Part shown: piece after piece, positions 28,444 to 39,138 of the stretch
Position numbering within the stretch: position 1 is the stretch's first letter
How the letters are laid out: each line of letters starts with the position of its first letter
Assembly (NCBI GenBank): GCA_934525625.1
Contig: CAKSZL010000004.1
Span: 186,001 to 250,000, forward strand
Source of the DNA: an uncultured Burkholderiaceae bacterium
GTDB lineage: Bacteria > Pseudomonadota > Gammaproteobacteria > Burkholderiales > Burkholderiaceae_B
DNA: 64,000 nucleotides
Direction: 5' to 3'
The notes under the pieces: generated by a model
Told to the model about the DNA's origin: nothing
Databases searched by the model: none
The model's input: the letters and a program-made list of their open reading frames with translations, nothing else
Position numbers and translations under genes: made by a program

Positions 28444-30735
28444 ATGAACGCCAACGCCGATCTCTCCAAACTGGCACTGGACTACCACGCGTCGCCTACC
28501 CCCGGCAAGATTTCCGTCACGCCGACCAAGACGCTGGCCAACCAGGACGACCTGTCGCTCGCCTATTCGCCGGGCGTAGCCGTCGCCAGCATGGCCATCT
28601 ACGAAGGGGGCGAGACCGCCGCCGCCATGTACACCTCGCGCGCCAACCTGGTGGGCGTCATCACCAACGGCACCGCAGTGCTGGGCTTGGGCAACATCGG
28701 CCCGCTGGCCGCCAAGCCCGTCATGGAAGGCAAAGGCTGCCTGTTCAAGAAATTCGCCGGCATCGACGTGTTCGACATCGAACTCAACGAAAACGACCCC
28801 GACAAGCTGGTGGACATCATCGCCGCGCTCGAGCCCACGCTGGGCGGCGTCAACCTCGAAGACATCAAGGCGCCCGAATGCTTCTACATCGAAAAGAAGC
28901 TGCGCGAGCGCATGAAGATTCCCGTCTTCCATGACGACCAGCACGGCACCGCCATCATTTCGTCGGCCGCCATCCTCAACGGCCTGAAGGTCGTGGGCAA
29001 GGACATCGCCAAGGTCAAGCTGGTCTGCTCGGGCGCCGGCGCCGCCGCCATCGCCTGCCTGAACCTGCTCGTCAGCCTGGGCATGCCGCGCGAAAACATC
29101 TTCGTGGTCGACTCGCGCGGCGTCATCTGGGAAGGCCGCGAGGCCAACATGGAGCCCACCAAGGCCTACTATGCGCAGAAAACCGACGACCGCACGCTGG
29201 CCGACGTCTGCCGCAACGCCGATGTCTTCCTGGGCTGTTCCGCTCCCGGCGTGCTCACCGCCGACATGGTCAAGTCCATGGCCGACAAGCCGCTGATCCT
29301 GGCGCTGGCCAACCCCGAACCCGAAATCCGCCCCGAAGTCGCCAAGGCCGCGCGCCCCGACTGCGTCATCGCCACCGGCCGCTCCGACTACCCCAACCAG
29401 GTCAACAACGTCCTGTGCTTCCCCTTCATCTTCCGCGGCGCGCTCGACGTCGGCGCCACGGTCATCAATGAAGAAATGAAGCTGGCTTGCGTCAAGGCCA
29501 TCGCCGCGCTGGCCGAGGCCGAACAGAACGACGAAGTGGCCAACGCCTACGCCGGGCAGGAGCTCAGCTTCGGCCCCGAATACATCATCCCCAAGCCTTT
29601 CGACCCGCGCCTGATCCTGCAGATCGCGCCGGCCGTCGCCCTGGCCGCCATGGAATCCGGCGTCGCCCGCCGCCCCATCGACGATTTCGAGGCCTATCAG
29701 CAAAAGCTGATGGGTATGGTCTACCACTCAGGCCAGCTCATGCGCCCGCTGTTCAAGCAGGCCAAGCAAGCGCCCAAGCGCGTCATCTACGCCGACGGCG
29801 AAGACGAGCGCGTGCTGCGCGCGGCGCAAACCGTCCTCGACGAAAAAATCGCCTACCCCATCCTGATCGGCCGCCCGGCCGTCATCGAAATGCGCCTGGA
29901 GCGCGCGGGCCTGCGCATGCAAGCCGGCAAAGACTTCGAAATCGTCGACCCCGAAGACGACGCGCGCTTCAACGAAACCTGGAGCGGCTACTACAAGCTG
30001 CGCGCGCGCCAGGGCATCACCCCCGAGATCGCCAAGGCCATGGTGCGCAAGCACAACTCGCTCATCGGCGTCATGCTGCTGCAGCGCGGCGACGCCGACG
30101 CCCTGCTCTGCGGCGTGGCCAGCCGCTACGACAACCAGCTCAAGTACGTCGAAGAAGTCATCGGCCTGAAAGAAGGCGCGCATACCTATGCCGCCATGAA
30201 CGTGCTGATGCTGCCCAACCAGACGCTGTTCATTTGCGACACCCACGTCAACGAAGACCCCACCGCCGAGCAGATCGCCGACATGACCATCCAGGCGGCC
30301 GAGGAAATGGTGCGTTTCGGCGTGGCGCCCAAGATCGCGCTGCTGTCGCACTCCAACTTCGGCAGTCGCGTCACGGCTTCGTCGCGCAAAATGGCGCGGG
30401 CCCGCGACCTCATCGCCGAGCGCGCGCCGCAGTTGGAAGTGGACGGCGAAATGCATGCCGACGCCGCGCTCTCCGAGAAGATCCGCATGAAGGCCTTCCC
30501 CGACACCACCCTGCGCGGTCCGGCCAACCTGCTGATCACGCCCAACCTGGACACCGGCAACGTCACCTACAACATGCTGAAGATGACGGGCAGCAACGGC
30601 GTGGCCATGGGCCCCATCCTGCTGGGCGCCGCCCGCCCGGTGCACATCCTGACCACCAGCGCCACCGTGCGCCGCATCGTCAACATGACGGCCCTGGCCG
30701 TGGTGGATGCGCAGCAAGAGGCTGGCCAAGGCTGA
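28444..30735 (+). CDS. maeB: NADP-dependent malic enzyme with phosphotransacetylase-like C-terminal domain
   Basis: Oxidatively decarboxylates malate to pyruvate, supplying NADPH (useful for PHB synthesis). The 763-residue protein has a malic-enzyme domain (residues ~15-155, [36 protein letters not shown]) and an NAD(P)-binding domain (~160-400, [20 protein letters not shown]). A catalytically inactive phosphotransacetylase-like domain follows (~430-763, [20 protein letters not shown]), which in this family senses acetyl-CoA. GAGGAG lies 12 bases upstream of the ATG. Confidence 0.95.
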   Translation: MNANADLSKLALDYHASPTPGKISVTPTKTLANQDDLSLAYSPGVAVASMAIYEGGETAAAMYTSRANLVGVITNGTAVLGLGNIGPLAAKPVMEGKGCLFKKFAGIDVFDIELNENDPDKLVDIIAALEPTLGGVNLEDIKAPECFYIEKKLRERMKIPVFHDDQHGTAIISSAAILNGLKVVGKDIAKVKLVCSGAGAAAIACLNLLVSLGMPRENIFVVDSRGVIWEGREANMEPTKAYYAQKTDDRTLADVCRNADVFLGCSAPGVLTADMVKSMADKPLILALANPEPEIRPEVAKAARPDCVIATGRSDYPNQVNNVLCFPFIFRGALDVGATVINEEMKLACVKAIAALAEAEQNDEVANAYAGQELSFGPEYIIPKPFDPRLILQIAPAVALAAMESGVARRPIDDFEAYQQKLMGMVYHSGQLMRPLFKQAKQAPKRVIYADGEDERVLRAAQTVLDEKIAYPILIGRPAVIEMRLERAGLRMQAGKDFEIVDPEDDARFNETWSGYYKLRARQGITPEIAKAMVRKHNSLIGVMLLQRGDADALLCGVASRYDNQLKYVEEVIGLKEGAHTYAAMNVLMLPNQTLFICDTHVNEDPTAEQIADMTIQAAEEMVRFGVAPKIALLSHSNFGSRVTASSRKMARARDLIAERAPQLEVDGEMHADAALSEKIRMKAFPDTTLRGPANLLITPNLDTGNVTYNMLKMTGSNGVAMGPILLGAARPVHILTTSATVRRIVNMTALAVVDAQQEAGQG

Positions 30736-30768
30736 TACACCCGCGCCAGGCAACCGGCGTTCAAGCAA

Positions 30769-30809
30769 ACAAAGCCCCGGCTTGCATCCCAAGCCGGGGC
30801 TTTGTTTTT
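30769..30809 (+). terminator. Intrinsic terminator of maeB
   Basis: Perfect 16-bp stem (ACAAAGCCCCGGCTTG and its complement) with a CATCC loop, followed by TTTTTG. Confidence 0.93.
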
Positions 30810-30984
30810 GCCTTGTTTTTCCATGCGCCCAGCGTCAATAAGGGTAATACCTCCCGGGGAAAGCCGTCTGCCGGCCCACAAGACGGTTACTATTGAATCA
30901 ATATGTTTCTTTTGAATTACAGGCGTTTCGAACTGCAGGCGTTTTTATGGCAATACACCGGCCCGCGTAGCAAGAGGCGCACCC

Positions 30985-32121
30985 ATGACAGCCTTCGTCA
31001 GTGGCTTCATCCAGAATCTATGCATCATCGTCGCCACCATACACGTGGCGGAGATGGTCGTGCGCTCATCCTCGCACAGCAAATACGCGCGTTGGAGCCG
31101 TCTTTTCAGCGTGCTGCTCGCCATTCTGGCCGGCTGGCTGGCTATTTTCTATGGCGTGCGATGGGAAAACCAGGTGTTCGACCTGCGGCTGCTGCCCGTC
31201 GTCATGATCGCCCTGTGTTACCCCGGCGCCTTCATCGTGGCGTTGGCGGCCACCGCAATCGGCGCTTTCCGCTTCATCTACGGCCTCAATCTCGCCGCCC
31301 TGACGGGTTTCGTCAGCATGGCGATCATAGGCCTGTATTTCTGGCTCGTCAGCGAGTGGGTGGCGAGAACTCGCTGGTCCATGCTCTGGAAAAGTTTTTT
31401 CCTGATCACCACGGCGGTCATGCTCAATTCGGTACTGATCGTCGCCTTTCACAGCATCGAGCCCGCCGTCTACCTGACCCGCATTCTGCCCCTGCAATAC
31501 CCCATGACGCTGATCAGCGGCCTGTTCACCGCCCTGGTTTTCCATGAATCCCAGATCGCGCGCGAACAAAGGTCATCCCTTATCGACGCGGCCTACTCCG
31601 ACCCGCTCACCGGCCTGTACAACAGAAGGCATTTTTCAATTTATGTGGCTCAGTTGCGCGAGCAGACGCACGCCATGCCGCTTTCCGTGGCCTACGTGGA
31701 CATCGACCACTTCAAGAGCGTCAACGATACCTACGGCCACTCGGTGGGCGACGTCATCCTCAAGCAAGTCGCCCGCATCCTGCCAAGGCAGTTGCGCAGC
31801 ACCGACTACATCGCCCGCGTAGGAGGCGATGAATTCGTCATCGTCATGCCGCACTGCTCGCGGGAACAGGCCATGCGCACCTTGCAACGCGTCCGGCATG
31901 CCATCGACACCGCCGTGTTCTCGGTGCAGAACCAAACCCTCAAGGTTTCCATATCGATAGGGGTGGCCACCTCCGACTACCTGGACGACCACCTGATGTT
32001 TCAAGCCGACGCGGCGCTGTATGCGGCGAAAAAAGCGGGAAGAAACCGCGTCATGGCGGCGACGGAAACCGCCGAAAACGCTTTTACGGACCCGGCCTCG
32101 GCCTCGAGCGCCGGGCAATGA
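30985..32121 (+). CDS. Membrane-bound diguanylate cyclase (5TMR-type sensor plus GGDEF)
   Basis: Predicted to make cyclic di-GMP. Residues ~5-187 hold about six hydrophobic helices resembling the 5TMR-LYT sensory module. The cytoplasmic GGDEF domain begins DPLTGLYNRRHF (~206) and has an intact GGDEF at 280-284, so it should be active. RSTD at 271-274, five residues before GGDEF, is a textbook RxxD inhibitory I-site. The C-terminal tail is short and low complexity. It could feed the c-di-GMP control of the LapA-like adhesin seen later in this window, but that link is an inference. Confidence 0.93.
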   Translation: MTAFVSGFIQNLCIIVATIHVAEMVVRSSSHSKYARWSRLFSVLLAILAGWLAIFYGVRWENQVFDLRLLPVVMIALCYPGAFIVALAATAIGAFRFIYGLNLAALTGFVSMAIIGLYFWLVSEWVARTRWSMLWKSFFLITTAVMLNSVLIVAFHSIEPAVYLTRILPLQYPMTLISGLFTALVFHESQIAREQRSSLIDAAYSDPLTGLYNRRHFSIYVAQLREQTHAMPLSVAYVDIDHFKSVNDTYGHSVGDVILKQVARILPRQLRSTDYIARVGGDEFVIVMPHCSREQAMRTLQRVRHAIDTAVFSVQNQTLKVSISIGVATSDYLDDHLMFQADAALYAAKKAGRNRVMAATETAENAFTDPASASSAGQ

Positions 32122-32136
32122 GCGCCGGCGGCGCCC

Positions 32137-32655
32137 TCAGGCGCCTGGCTTGTGCTTGAGCAAATAGCGGAACACGAAGCCCGGAAACGCCAGCACCACG
32201 TACAGGCACAGCGTAACGGCGTAGAACTCCCAACCCTGGGGGAAAGGGTTGCCCAATTGCGTTTCGAAGGCCATGCCCACCACGCCGACCAGCAGGTACA
32301 GCACGAAGACTTCGATCAGGCGGGACATGAAAGGCTTGGCGTGCTGCGAACGCCATTGATGGCCGGGCCACCACATCAACAGCCCCAGCACCGCCAGCAT
32401 GACCAGCAAGCGGCCCATCACGGCCGTCCCCGAGGCAGCCAGGCTGTGGCCTATCCAGGCCAGCACGGCCCAGCCCCAGGCGAACAGCAAGGCAAGATGC
32501 ACCAGGCAAAGCGCCCAGCGCGCCCAGGAAGCCTGCCCAGGCAGCAGGCTTTTGCTCCATGGCAGGCACACCAATGGCCGTTGGGTCCAGAACGGCATGG
32601 CGGCCGTCAGGATGGCCAAGCCTATCAGCACCCAGACCGCTTGCGTCTGCGCCAC
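32137..32655 (-). CDS. DUF2818 membrane protein, downstream of nuoN
   Basis: A 172-residue polytopic membrane protein of unknown function. The C-terminal half (LIEVFVLYLLVGVVGMAFET and FPQGWEFYAVTLCLYVVLAF) is the DUF2818 signature found after nuoN in many betaproteobacteria. The protein is longer than the ~100 residues I would expect, because of an extra ~50-residue hydrophobic block in the middle. It starts with GTG four bases after the nuoN stop, so it belongs to the nuo transcript and may have a complex I-related role. Confidence 0.8.
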   Translation of the reverse strand: MAQTQAVWVLIGLAILTAAMPFWTQRPLVCLPWSKSLLPGQASWARWALCLVHLALLFAWGWAVLAWIGHSLAASGTAVMGRLLVMLAVLGLLMWWPGHQWRSQHAKPFMSRLIEVFVLYLLVGVVGMAFETQLGNPFPQGWEFYAVTLCLYVVLAFPGFVFRYLLKHKPGA

Positions 32656-32659
32656 GGGG

Positions 32660-34144
32660 TCAGAATCCCAGGGATTGCTGGATGGCCTGTATGCACAGCG
32701 CCATCAGGCCGCCGGGCAACACGCCCAGCACCAGCAGCAGCAAGCCGTTGATCGACAGCAGCCCGCTGGGCACGACGCCCATGGCCAGGGGCTGGACTTC
32801 GCCTTCGGGGTCGTCGAAATAAACGACCTTGACCACGCGCAGGTAGTAGAACGCCCCCACCAGCGAGAACATCACCGCCACCACGGCGATCCAGACGTAG
32901 CCGGCGTGAATCAGCGCCTGCAGCACGGCCAGCTTGGCATAGAAGCCGGCCAGCGGCGGAATGCCGGCCAGCGAGAACATGGACAGCAGCATCACGCCGG
33001 CCAGCACCGGATTACGCTGGTTCAGGCCCTTGAGGTCGTTGATCTGGTCGCACTCGAAACCCTTGGCGCTCAGCAGCAGAATGAGCCCGAAGGTGGACAG
33101 CGTGGTCAGCACGTAGATGACCATGTAGAACATCGCCGCGCCGTAGGCTTGCTGGTTGACGCCGTCCTGGCCGTCGATGACGCCCGACAGCAGGCCCAGC
33201 AGGATGAAGCCGGTGTGCGAAATCGTGGAATACGCCAGCATGCGTTTGAAGTTCGTCTGCATGATGGCGGTCAGGTTGCCGATGGCCAGCGATAACACCG
33301 CCATGATCAGCAGCATGGGCTGCCATTCCAGCGCCAGGCCGTGCAGGCCGTCGATGAGCACGCGCAGCATCAGCGCGAACGCAGCCAACTTGGGCGCGGC
33401 GCCGACCACCAGCGTAACCGCCGTGGGCGCGCCGTGGTAGACGTCGGGCACCCACATGTGGAAAGGCACGGCGCCCAACTTGAACGCCAGGCCGGCCACG
33501 ACGAACACCACGCCGAAGGTCATCGCCAGGCGGTTGACGTTGCCCGCCTGGATGGCTTCGGCCATCAGGTTCAAGTCGAGCGTGCCGGCCGCGCCGTACA
33601 GCATGGAAACGCCGTACAGCATCACGCCCGAGGCCAGGCTGCCCAGCACGAAATACTTCATGGCGGATTCCACCGCCGGCAGGTGATCGCGGCGTACCGC
33701 CACCAGCGCGTACAGCGCCAGCGACATCAGCTCCAGGCCCAGGTAGACCGACAGCAGGTTGTTGGCCGAGATCATCACCATCTGGCCCAGCAATGCGAAC
33801 AGCGCCAGTGTGTAGAACTCGCCGCCGTTGCTCAGCATGTCGCGCTCTTCGGCGTAGCCGCGCCCATAGATGAGGGTGACGGCCACGGCGATGTAGGACA
33901 GCACCTTCAGCAGGTGCGACAGCGAATCGGCGACGTACAGGCCGTGGAAGGTGCTGCCTTGCACGCCCTCGCTCCATTGCCACAGGCTGACGGCGGTAAG
34001 CACCGCCAGCACCAGCAGCGTCAGCACGAAGGTGGTACGCCGGTTCGCCGTGCCGGAAAACGCATCGATGAGCAGCACTCCGATGGCGAACGCCAGCAGC
34101 AGTATCTCGGGCAGCGCCAGTGCGAAGTCGAATGGATTATGCAT
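32660..34144 (-). CDS. nuoN: NADH-quinone oxidoreductase subunit N
   Basis: Antiporter-like proton-pumping membrane subunit of complex I. It is 494 residues, about 14 transmembrane helices. It has the conserved broken-helix and Lys/Glu motifs of the family ([40 protein letters not shown]). It is the last nuo gene, 12 bp after nuoM and followed by the DUF2818 gene. Confidence 0.97.
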   Translation of the reverse strand: MHNPFDFALALPEILLLAFAIGVLLIDAFSGTANRRTTFVLTLLVLAVLTAVSLWQWSEGVQGSTFHGLYVADSLSHLLKVLSYIAVAVTLIYGRGYAEERDMLSNGGEFYTLALFALLGQMVMISANNLLSVYLGLELMSLALYALVAVRRDHLPAVESAMKYFVLGSLASGVMLYGVSMLYGAAGTLDLNLMAEAIQAGNVNRLAMTFGVVFVVAGLAFKLGAVPFHMWVPDVYHGAPTAVTLVVGAAPKLAAFALMLRVLIDGLHGLALEWQPMLLIMAVLSLAIGNLTAIMQTNFKRMLAYSTISHTGFILLGLLSGVIDGQDGVNQQAYGAAMFYMVIYVLTTLSTFGLILLLSAKGFECDQINDLKGLNQRNPVLAGVMLLSMFSLAGIPPLAGFYAKLAVLQALIHAGYVWIAVVAVMFSLVGAFYYLRVVKVVYFDDPEGEVQPLAMGVVPSGLLSINGLLLLVLGVLPGGLMALCIQAIQQSLGF

Positions 34145-34156
34145 AGTGTTTCCGGC

Positions 34157-35656
34157 TTACAGTTTCGAGATGGAGACGTGTTGCAGCAAGGCTTCGACCG
34201 ACACATGCATGACATCGGTGAAAGGCTTGGGGTGGATGCCCATGTAAAGCACCAGCAGCGCCATCACGGCAAGAATGAAGAACTCGCGCGAGCTGAGATC
34301 GGGCATGGCGCGCACCTGCTCGTTCCGGATGTCGCCGAAGGCCACGCGCTTGAGCATCCACAGCGAATACGACGCGCCCAGGATCAGGGCCGTGGCGGCC
34401 AGCAGGCCTATCCAGAAGTTGTATTCGACCGCGCCCATGATAACCGTGAACTCGCCCACGAAGCCGCTGGTGGCGGGCAGGCCGCTGTTGGCCAGCGAGA
34501 ACAGCACGAAAAAGGTGACGAAGCGCGGCATCACGTTGACGACGCCGCCGTAGTCGGCGATGCGGCGCGTATGCATGCGGTCGTACAGCACGCCTATGCA
34601 CAGGAACATGGCGCCCGACACGAAACCGTGCGACACCATCTGCACGATGGCGCCTTCGACGCCGGCCGTATTGAACAGGAAGAAGCCCAGCGTGACGAAG
34701 CCCATGTGCGCCACGGACGAATACGCCACCAGCTTTTTCATGTCTTCCTGGATGATGGCGACCAGGCCGATGTAGATGACGGCGATCAGCGACAGCGCGA
34801 TGACCAGGCCGGCCAGGCTGTGCGAGGCGTCGGGGGCGATGGGCAGCGAGAAGCGCAGGAAGCCGTAGGCGCCCAGCTTGAGCATGATGGCCGCCAGCAC
34901 CACCGAACCGCCGGTGGGCGCTTCGACGTGGGCGTCGGGCAGCCAGGTATGCACCGGCCACATCGGCACCTTGACGGCGAAGGCCGCGAACAGCGCCAGG
35001 AAGATCAACACTTGCGGCTCGAAGGCCAGCGGCAGCTTCTGCCAGGTTTGGATGTCGAAGGAGCCGCCCGAGGCGTTCCACAGGTAGATGAAGGCCACCA
35101 GCGTCAGCAGCGAACCCAGCAGCGTGTACAGGAAGAACTTGAACGCCGCATAGACGCGGTTGGGTCCGCCCCAGACGCCGATGATGAGGTACATCGGGAT
35201 CAGCGTGGCTTCGAAGAAGATGTAGAACAGCAGGCCGTCGAGCGCCGCGAACACGCCCACCATCAAGCCCGACAGAATCAGGAAGGCGGCCATGTACTGC
35301 GCCACGCGCTTGGTGATGACCTCCCAGCCCGCCAGCACCACGATGATGGTGATGAAGGCGGTCAGCAGCACGAACCACAGCGAGATGCCGTCTATGCCCA
35401 GGTGGTAGTTGATCGCCAGGCTTTCTATCCAGGGAGCCTTCTCTTCGAACTGCATGGCCGCCGTGCCGGCGTCGAAGCCGGCGTACAGCGGCAAGGTCAC
35501 CAGGAAGCCGGCGACCGAGCCGGCCAGCGCCAGCGCGCGCGTAAAGCCCGGCCGGTCGTCGCGGCCCAGCAGCAGGACCAGCAGGCCCGCCACGATGGGC
35601 ACGAAGATGGACAGTGTCAGCCAGGGGAAAGTTGAGGACGCCATATCGCTAGCCAT
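34157..35656 (-). CDS. nuoM: NADH-quinone oxidoreductase subunit M
   Basis: Second antiporter-like proton channel of complex I. I take ATG 35656, overlapping the nuoL stop (TGATG), giving 499 residues. Motifs include YHLGIDGISLWFVLLTAFIT, the essential Glu region YIFFEATLIPMYLIIGVWGG and VPMWPVHTWLPDAHVEAPT. A second in-frame ATG four codons later cannot be excluded. Confidence 0.96.
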   Translation of the reverse strand: MASDMASSTFPWLTLSIFVPIVAGLLVLLLGRDDRPGFTRALALAGSVAGFLVTLPLYAGFDAGTAAMQFEEKAPWIESLAINYHLGIDGISLWFVLLTAFITIIVVLAGWEVITKRVAQYMAAFLILSGLMVGVFAALDGLLFYIFFEATLIPMYLIIGVWGGPNRVYAAFKFFLYTLLGSLLTLVAFIYLWNASGGSFDIQTWQKLPLAFEPQVLIFLALFAAFAVKVPMWPVHTWLPDAHVEAPTGGSVVLAAIMLKLGAYGFLRFSLPIAPDASHSLAGLVIALSLIAVIYIGLVAIIQEDMKKLVAYSSVAHMGFVTLGFFLFNTAGVEGAIVQMVSHGFVSGAMFLCIGVLYDRMHTRRIADYGGVVNVMPRFVTFFVLFSLANSGLPATSGFVGEFTVIMGAVEYNFWIGLLAATALILGASYSLWMLKRVAFGDIRNEQVRAMPDLSSREFFILAVMALLVLYMGIHPKPFTDVMHVSVEALLQHVSISKL

Positions 35657-37662
35657 CAGTGAACCGTCAGCACGAGAAAGGTAAGGAAGGCCAAAATACC
35701 CAGAATCATCGCAAAGGCATAGTGGTAGATGTAGCCGGACTGCAGGTGGCGGCTGATGGCGGCCACCCAGCCGACGACGCGTGCGCTGCCGTTGACCAGC
35801 AAGCCGTCGATCAGGCCGCGGTCGCCGCCCTTCCACAGGCCGGTGCCCAGGCAGCGCGCGGCGCGGCAGATGATCTGTTCGTTGATCCAGTCGGCGTAGT
35901 ACTTGTTCTCAAGCACGGTATTCACGCCCGACAGGTTGCGCTGGATCGCGGCCGGCACCTTGGGATTGACGAGGTAGCAATACCAGGCGACGACCAGGCC
36001 GGCCACCATCAGCCAGAACGGCACGGTGACGAAGCCATGCAGCGCGTAAGCCACCCAGCCGTGCCAGTGCGAGGCCAGTTCGGCCATGGCCGGATGCTCG
36101 GGCAGCACGGTGATGACGCCCTTGAAGTAGTCGCCGAACAGCAGCGGCTCGATGAACCAGGCGCCCGCGATGACCGAGGGAATGGCCAGCAGCACCAGCG
36201 GCAGCGTGACCACCCATGGCGATTCGTGCGGCGCGCCGCCATGGTGATGATCGTCATGCCCATGCGCGTCGTGGCCGTGCTGCGGGTGTTCGTCGAAGCG
36301 CGGCTTGCCATGGAACACCAGGAAGTACACGCGGAACGAATACAGCGAGGTCACGAACACGCCGATCAGCGTGGCGTAGTAGGCGAAGCTTGCGCCCCAC
36401 ACGTTGGCCGCGCCGGCCGCTTCGATGATCTGCTCTTTGGAGTAGAAACCGGCGAAGAACGGCGTGCCCACCAGCGCCAGCGTGCCCAGCAGGAAGGTGA
36501 TCCAGGTAATGGGCATGTACTTGCGCAGGCCGCCCATGTTGCGGATGTCCTGGTCGTGGTGCATGCCGATGATGACCGAGCCCGCCGCCAGGAACAGCAG
36601 CGCCTTGAAGAAAGCGTGCGTCATCAGGTGGAAGATGGCCGCCGAGTAGGCCGACGCGCCCAGCGCCACCGTCATGTAGCCCAGCTGCGACAGCGTGGAA
36701 TACGCCACCACGCGCTTGATGTCGTTCTGGATGATGCCCAGAATGCCCAGGAACAGCGCGCCGATGGCGCCGATGACGATGACGAAGGCCAGCGCCGTGG
36801 AGGACAGCTCGAACAGCGGCGAGAAACGCGCCACCATGAAGATGCCCGCCGTCACCATGGTGGCCGCGTGGATCAGCGCCGAGATGGGCGTGGGGCCTTC
36901 CATGGAATCGGGCAGCCAGCTGTGCAGCGGCACCTGGGCCGACTTGCCCATGGCGCCGACGAACAGCGAGATGCAGGCCACCGTCAGCAATTGCCAGTCG
37001 GTGCCAGGGAAGATCTTGCCGCCCAGCTCGTCGGCCTGGGCGAACACTTCACCGTAATGCATGCTGCCGGCATAGGCGAACAACAGGCCGATGCCCAGGA
37101 TGAAGCCGAAGTCGCCCACGCGGTTGATCAGGAAGGCCTTCATGTTGGCGAAGATGGCCGTCGGCTTGGTGTACCAGAAGCCGATCAGCAGGTACGACAC
37201 CAGGCCCACCGCTTCCCAGCCGAAGAAGAGCTGGAGCATGTTGTTGGACATGACCAGCATCAGCATCGAGAAGGTGAACAGCGAAATATACGAGAAGAAG
37301 CGCTGGTAGCCCGGATCGTCGGCCATGTATCCGATGGTGTAGATGTGCACCATCAGCGACACCGAGGTGACCACCACCATCATCAGCGCCGACAGCGGAT
37401 CGATCAGGAAGCCGATGGAGATCTGGATGTCGCCGATGGCGTTCCAGGTGTAAACGTTGCCGTCGAAGGTCTGGCCTCCCAGAACCTGGAACAGCACGAC
37501 CACCGACCCCACGAGCGAGATCAGCACGCCCAGGATGGTGATGGCATGCGCCGCGCGGCGGCACACGAAACGCCCGAGAAAGCCGGTGCCGAACAGACCG
37601 GTGATGAGCGCGCCGGCCAATGGGGCCAACGCGATGAGCAGGTAAAGACTGGTTGCGTCCAT
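35656..37662 (-). CDS. nuoL: NADH-quinone oxidoreductase subunit L
   Basis: The largest antiporter-like subunit, with the long lateral amphipathic helix that couples complex I. At 668 residues it is full length. Signatures are FGWEAVGLVSYLLIGFWYTK, SAQVPLHSWLPDSMEGPTPI and the conserved Lys-containing helix after it. A His/Asp-rich loop (HPQHGHDAHGHDDHHHGG, ~residues 465-482) lies before the last helices, a variable region in the family. Confidence 0.97.
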   Translation of the reverse strand: MDATSLYLLIALAPLAGALITGLFGTGFLGRFVCRRAAHAITILGVLISLVGSVVVLFQVLGGQTFDGNVYTWNAIGDIQISIGFLIDPLSALMMVVVTSVSLMVHIYTIGYMADDPGYQRFFSYISLFTFSMLMLVMSNNMLQLFFGWEAVGLVSYLLIGFWYTKPTAIFANMKAFLINRVGDFGFILGIGLLFAYAGSMHYGEVFAQADELGGKIFPGTDWQLLTVACISLFVGAMGKSAQVPLHSWLPDSMEGPTPISALIHAATMVTAGIFMVARFSPLFELSSTALAFVIVIGAIGALFLGILGIIQNDIKRVVAYSTLSQLGYMTVALGASAYSAAIFHLMTHAFFKALLFLAAGSVIIGMHHDQDIRNMGGLRKYMPITWITFLLGTLALVGTPFFAGFYSKEQIIEAAGAANVWGASFAYYATLIGVFVTSLYSFRVYFLVFHGKPRFDEHPQHGHDAHGHDDHHHGGAPHESPWVVTLPLVLLAIPSVIAGAWFIEPLLFGDYFKGVITVLPEHPAMAELASHWHGWVAYALHGFVTVPFWLMVAGLVVAWYCYLVNPKVPAAIQRNLSGVNTVLENKYYADWINEQIICRAARCLGTGLWKGGDRGLIDGLLVNGSARVVGWVAAISRHLQSGYIYHYAFAMILGILAFLTFLVLTVH

Positions 37663-37675
37663 ATTCAGTTTCCCA

Positions 37676-37987
37676 TCAACCCTTGAGCTGATCCAGTTCT
37701 TCGACGTTGATCGTGTTCAGGTTGCGGAACAGCAGCACCAGAATCGCCAGCCCGATGGCCGCCTCGGCGGCCGCCACCGTCAGGATGAAGAACACGTACA
37801 CCTGGCCGGCCATGTCGTTGAACCAGCTGGAAAACGCCACGAAGTTGATGTTGGCCGACAGCAGGATGAGTTCGACGGACATCAGCAGGATGATGAGGTT
37901 GCGGCGGTTGACGAAAAAACCGAACACGCCGATGACGAACAGGATGGCCCCCAGAATGAGGTAATGCGCCAGAGAGAGTTCCATCAT
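37676..37987 (-). CDS. nuoK: NADH-quinone oxidoreductase subunit K
   Basis: Small three-helix proton-channel subunit of complex I, 103 residues, with two conserved membrane glutamates in the segments [15 protein letters not shown] and [13 protein letters not shown]. Its ATG overlaps the nuoJ stop (ATGA). The next codon is also ATG, and either could be used. Confidence 0.96.
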   Translation of the reverse strand: MMELSLAHYLILGAILFVIGVFGFFVNRRNLIILLMSVELILLSANINFVAFSSWFNDMAGQVYVFFILTVAAAEAAIGLAILVLLFRNLNTINVEELDQLKG

Positions 37988-38613
37988 GCAGACTCCTTGT
38001 CGCCAGCCTTGCGCGGCGTGATTTTTTCTTGGGCGGGCATGCTGACCAGGCGGATGCGGTCGCTGGCGCGCACGCGCACCTGGTCGGACGGGTTGACGCG
38101 CTTGACGTCGCTGCGGCGGCGCAGGGTGAGCGCGATGGCGGCCACCATGCCCACCAGCAGCACGACCGCGCCGATTTCGACGGCATAGACGTACTCGGTG
38201 TACATCAGCTCGCCCAGCGCGCGCGTGCTGTTGAAGTCGTCGGCGACCGCCTTCTGCGGGCCGGCGGACAGCCAGGCATTGGCGATGACGAAGGCCATTT
38301 CCAGCACCATGATGATGCCGATGACCGCGCCCAGGCCCATGTAGGCCTTGAAACCGCTGCGCAGGGATTCCATGCGCACGTCCAGCATCATGACGACGAA
38401 CAGGAACAGCACCATCACGGCGCCGACGTATACCAGCACCAGCAGCAGGCCGAGGAATTCGGCGCCTATCAGCACCCAGGACATGGCCGCCGTGAAGAAG
38501 GCCAGGATCAGGTGCAGCACTGCGGTGATGGGGTTGGGAGCGATGATGACGCGCACGGCGGCATACACCAGCACCACGGCAAACAGGTAGAACAGGACGG
38601 TCGTGAAAGTCAT
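37984..38613 (-). CDS. nuoJ: NADH-quinone oxidoreductase subunit J
   Basis: Membrane subunit whose third helix undergoes the pi-bulge rearrangement during coupling. It is 209 residues with five helices; the motif [20 protein letters not shown] is the conserved TM3 region. The C-terminal ~35 residues are basic and cytoplasmic. It is 18 bp after nuoI. Confidence 0.96.
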   Translation of the reverse strand: MTFTTVLFYLFAVVLVYAAVRVIIAPNPITAVLHLILAFFTAAMSWVLIGAEFLGLLLVLVYVGAVMVLFLFVVMMLDVRMESLRSGFKAYMGLGAVIGIIMVLEMAFVIANAWLSAGPQKAVADDFNSTRALGELMYTEYVYAVEIGAVVLLVGMVAAIALTLRRRSDVKRVNPSDQVRVRASDRIRLVSMPAQEKITPRKAGDKESA

Positions 38614-38631
38614 GGGTGCGAGTCCTGGAGG

Positions 38632-39120
38632 TCAGCGGTAAGGGGCGTCGGCCTGGCGGCGCGCGGCGATTTCCGCCTCGTAGCGGTCGCCGACGGCCAG
38701 CAGCATGTCCTTGGTGTAGTACAGGTCGCCCCGCTTTTCACCGTGGTATTCGTGCAGATGGGTCTCCACGATGGAATCGACCGGACAGCTTTCTTCGCAG
38801 AAACCGCAGAAGATGCATTTGGTCAGGTCGATGTCGTAGCGCGTCGTGCGGCGCGTACCGTCCTCGCGCTCGTGCGATTCGATGGTGATGGCCAAGGCCG
38901 GGCACACCGCTTCGCACAGCTTGCAGGCGATGCAGCGCTCTTCGCCGTTGGGATAACGGCGCAAGGCGTGCAGGCCGCGAAAACGCGGCGAGGCCGGCGT
39001 TTTCTCTTGCGGATAGCGCAGCGTGACTTTGCGCTTGAAAAAATACTTTCCGGTCAGCCGCATGCCCTTGAGCATTTCGGACAACATCAGACTGCCGAAG
39101 AAATCCTTGATCGCTTCCAT
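38632..39120 (-). CDS. nuoI: NADH-quinone oxidoreductase subunit I
   Basis: Carries the two 4Fe-4S clusters N6a and N6b. It is 162 residues with two ferredoxin motifs, [16 protein letters not shown] and [16 protein letters not shown], both with all four cysteines. It is the usual short betaproteobacterial form. Confidence 0.97.
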   Translation of the reverse strand: MEAIKDFFGSLMLSEMLKGMRLTGKYFFKRKVTLRYPQEKTPASPRFRGLHALRRYPNGEERCIACKLCEAVCPALAITIESHEREDGTRRTTRYDIDLTKCIFCGFCEESCPVDSIVETHLHEYHGEKRGDLYYTKDMLLAVGDRYEAEIAARRQADAPYR

Positions 39121-39138
39121 ATCTTGCCCCTGTGACGC

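Noticed and set aside
33341..37686. Very long plus-strand frames opposite nuoN-nuoL
   Set aside because: His/Gln/Arg-rich antisense shadows of transmembrane genes.
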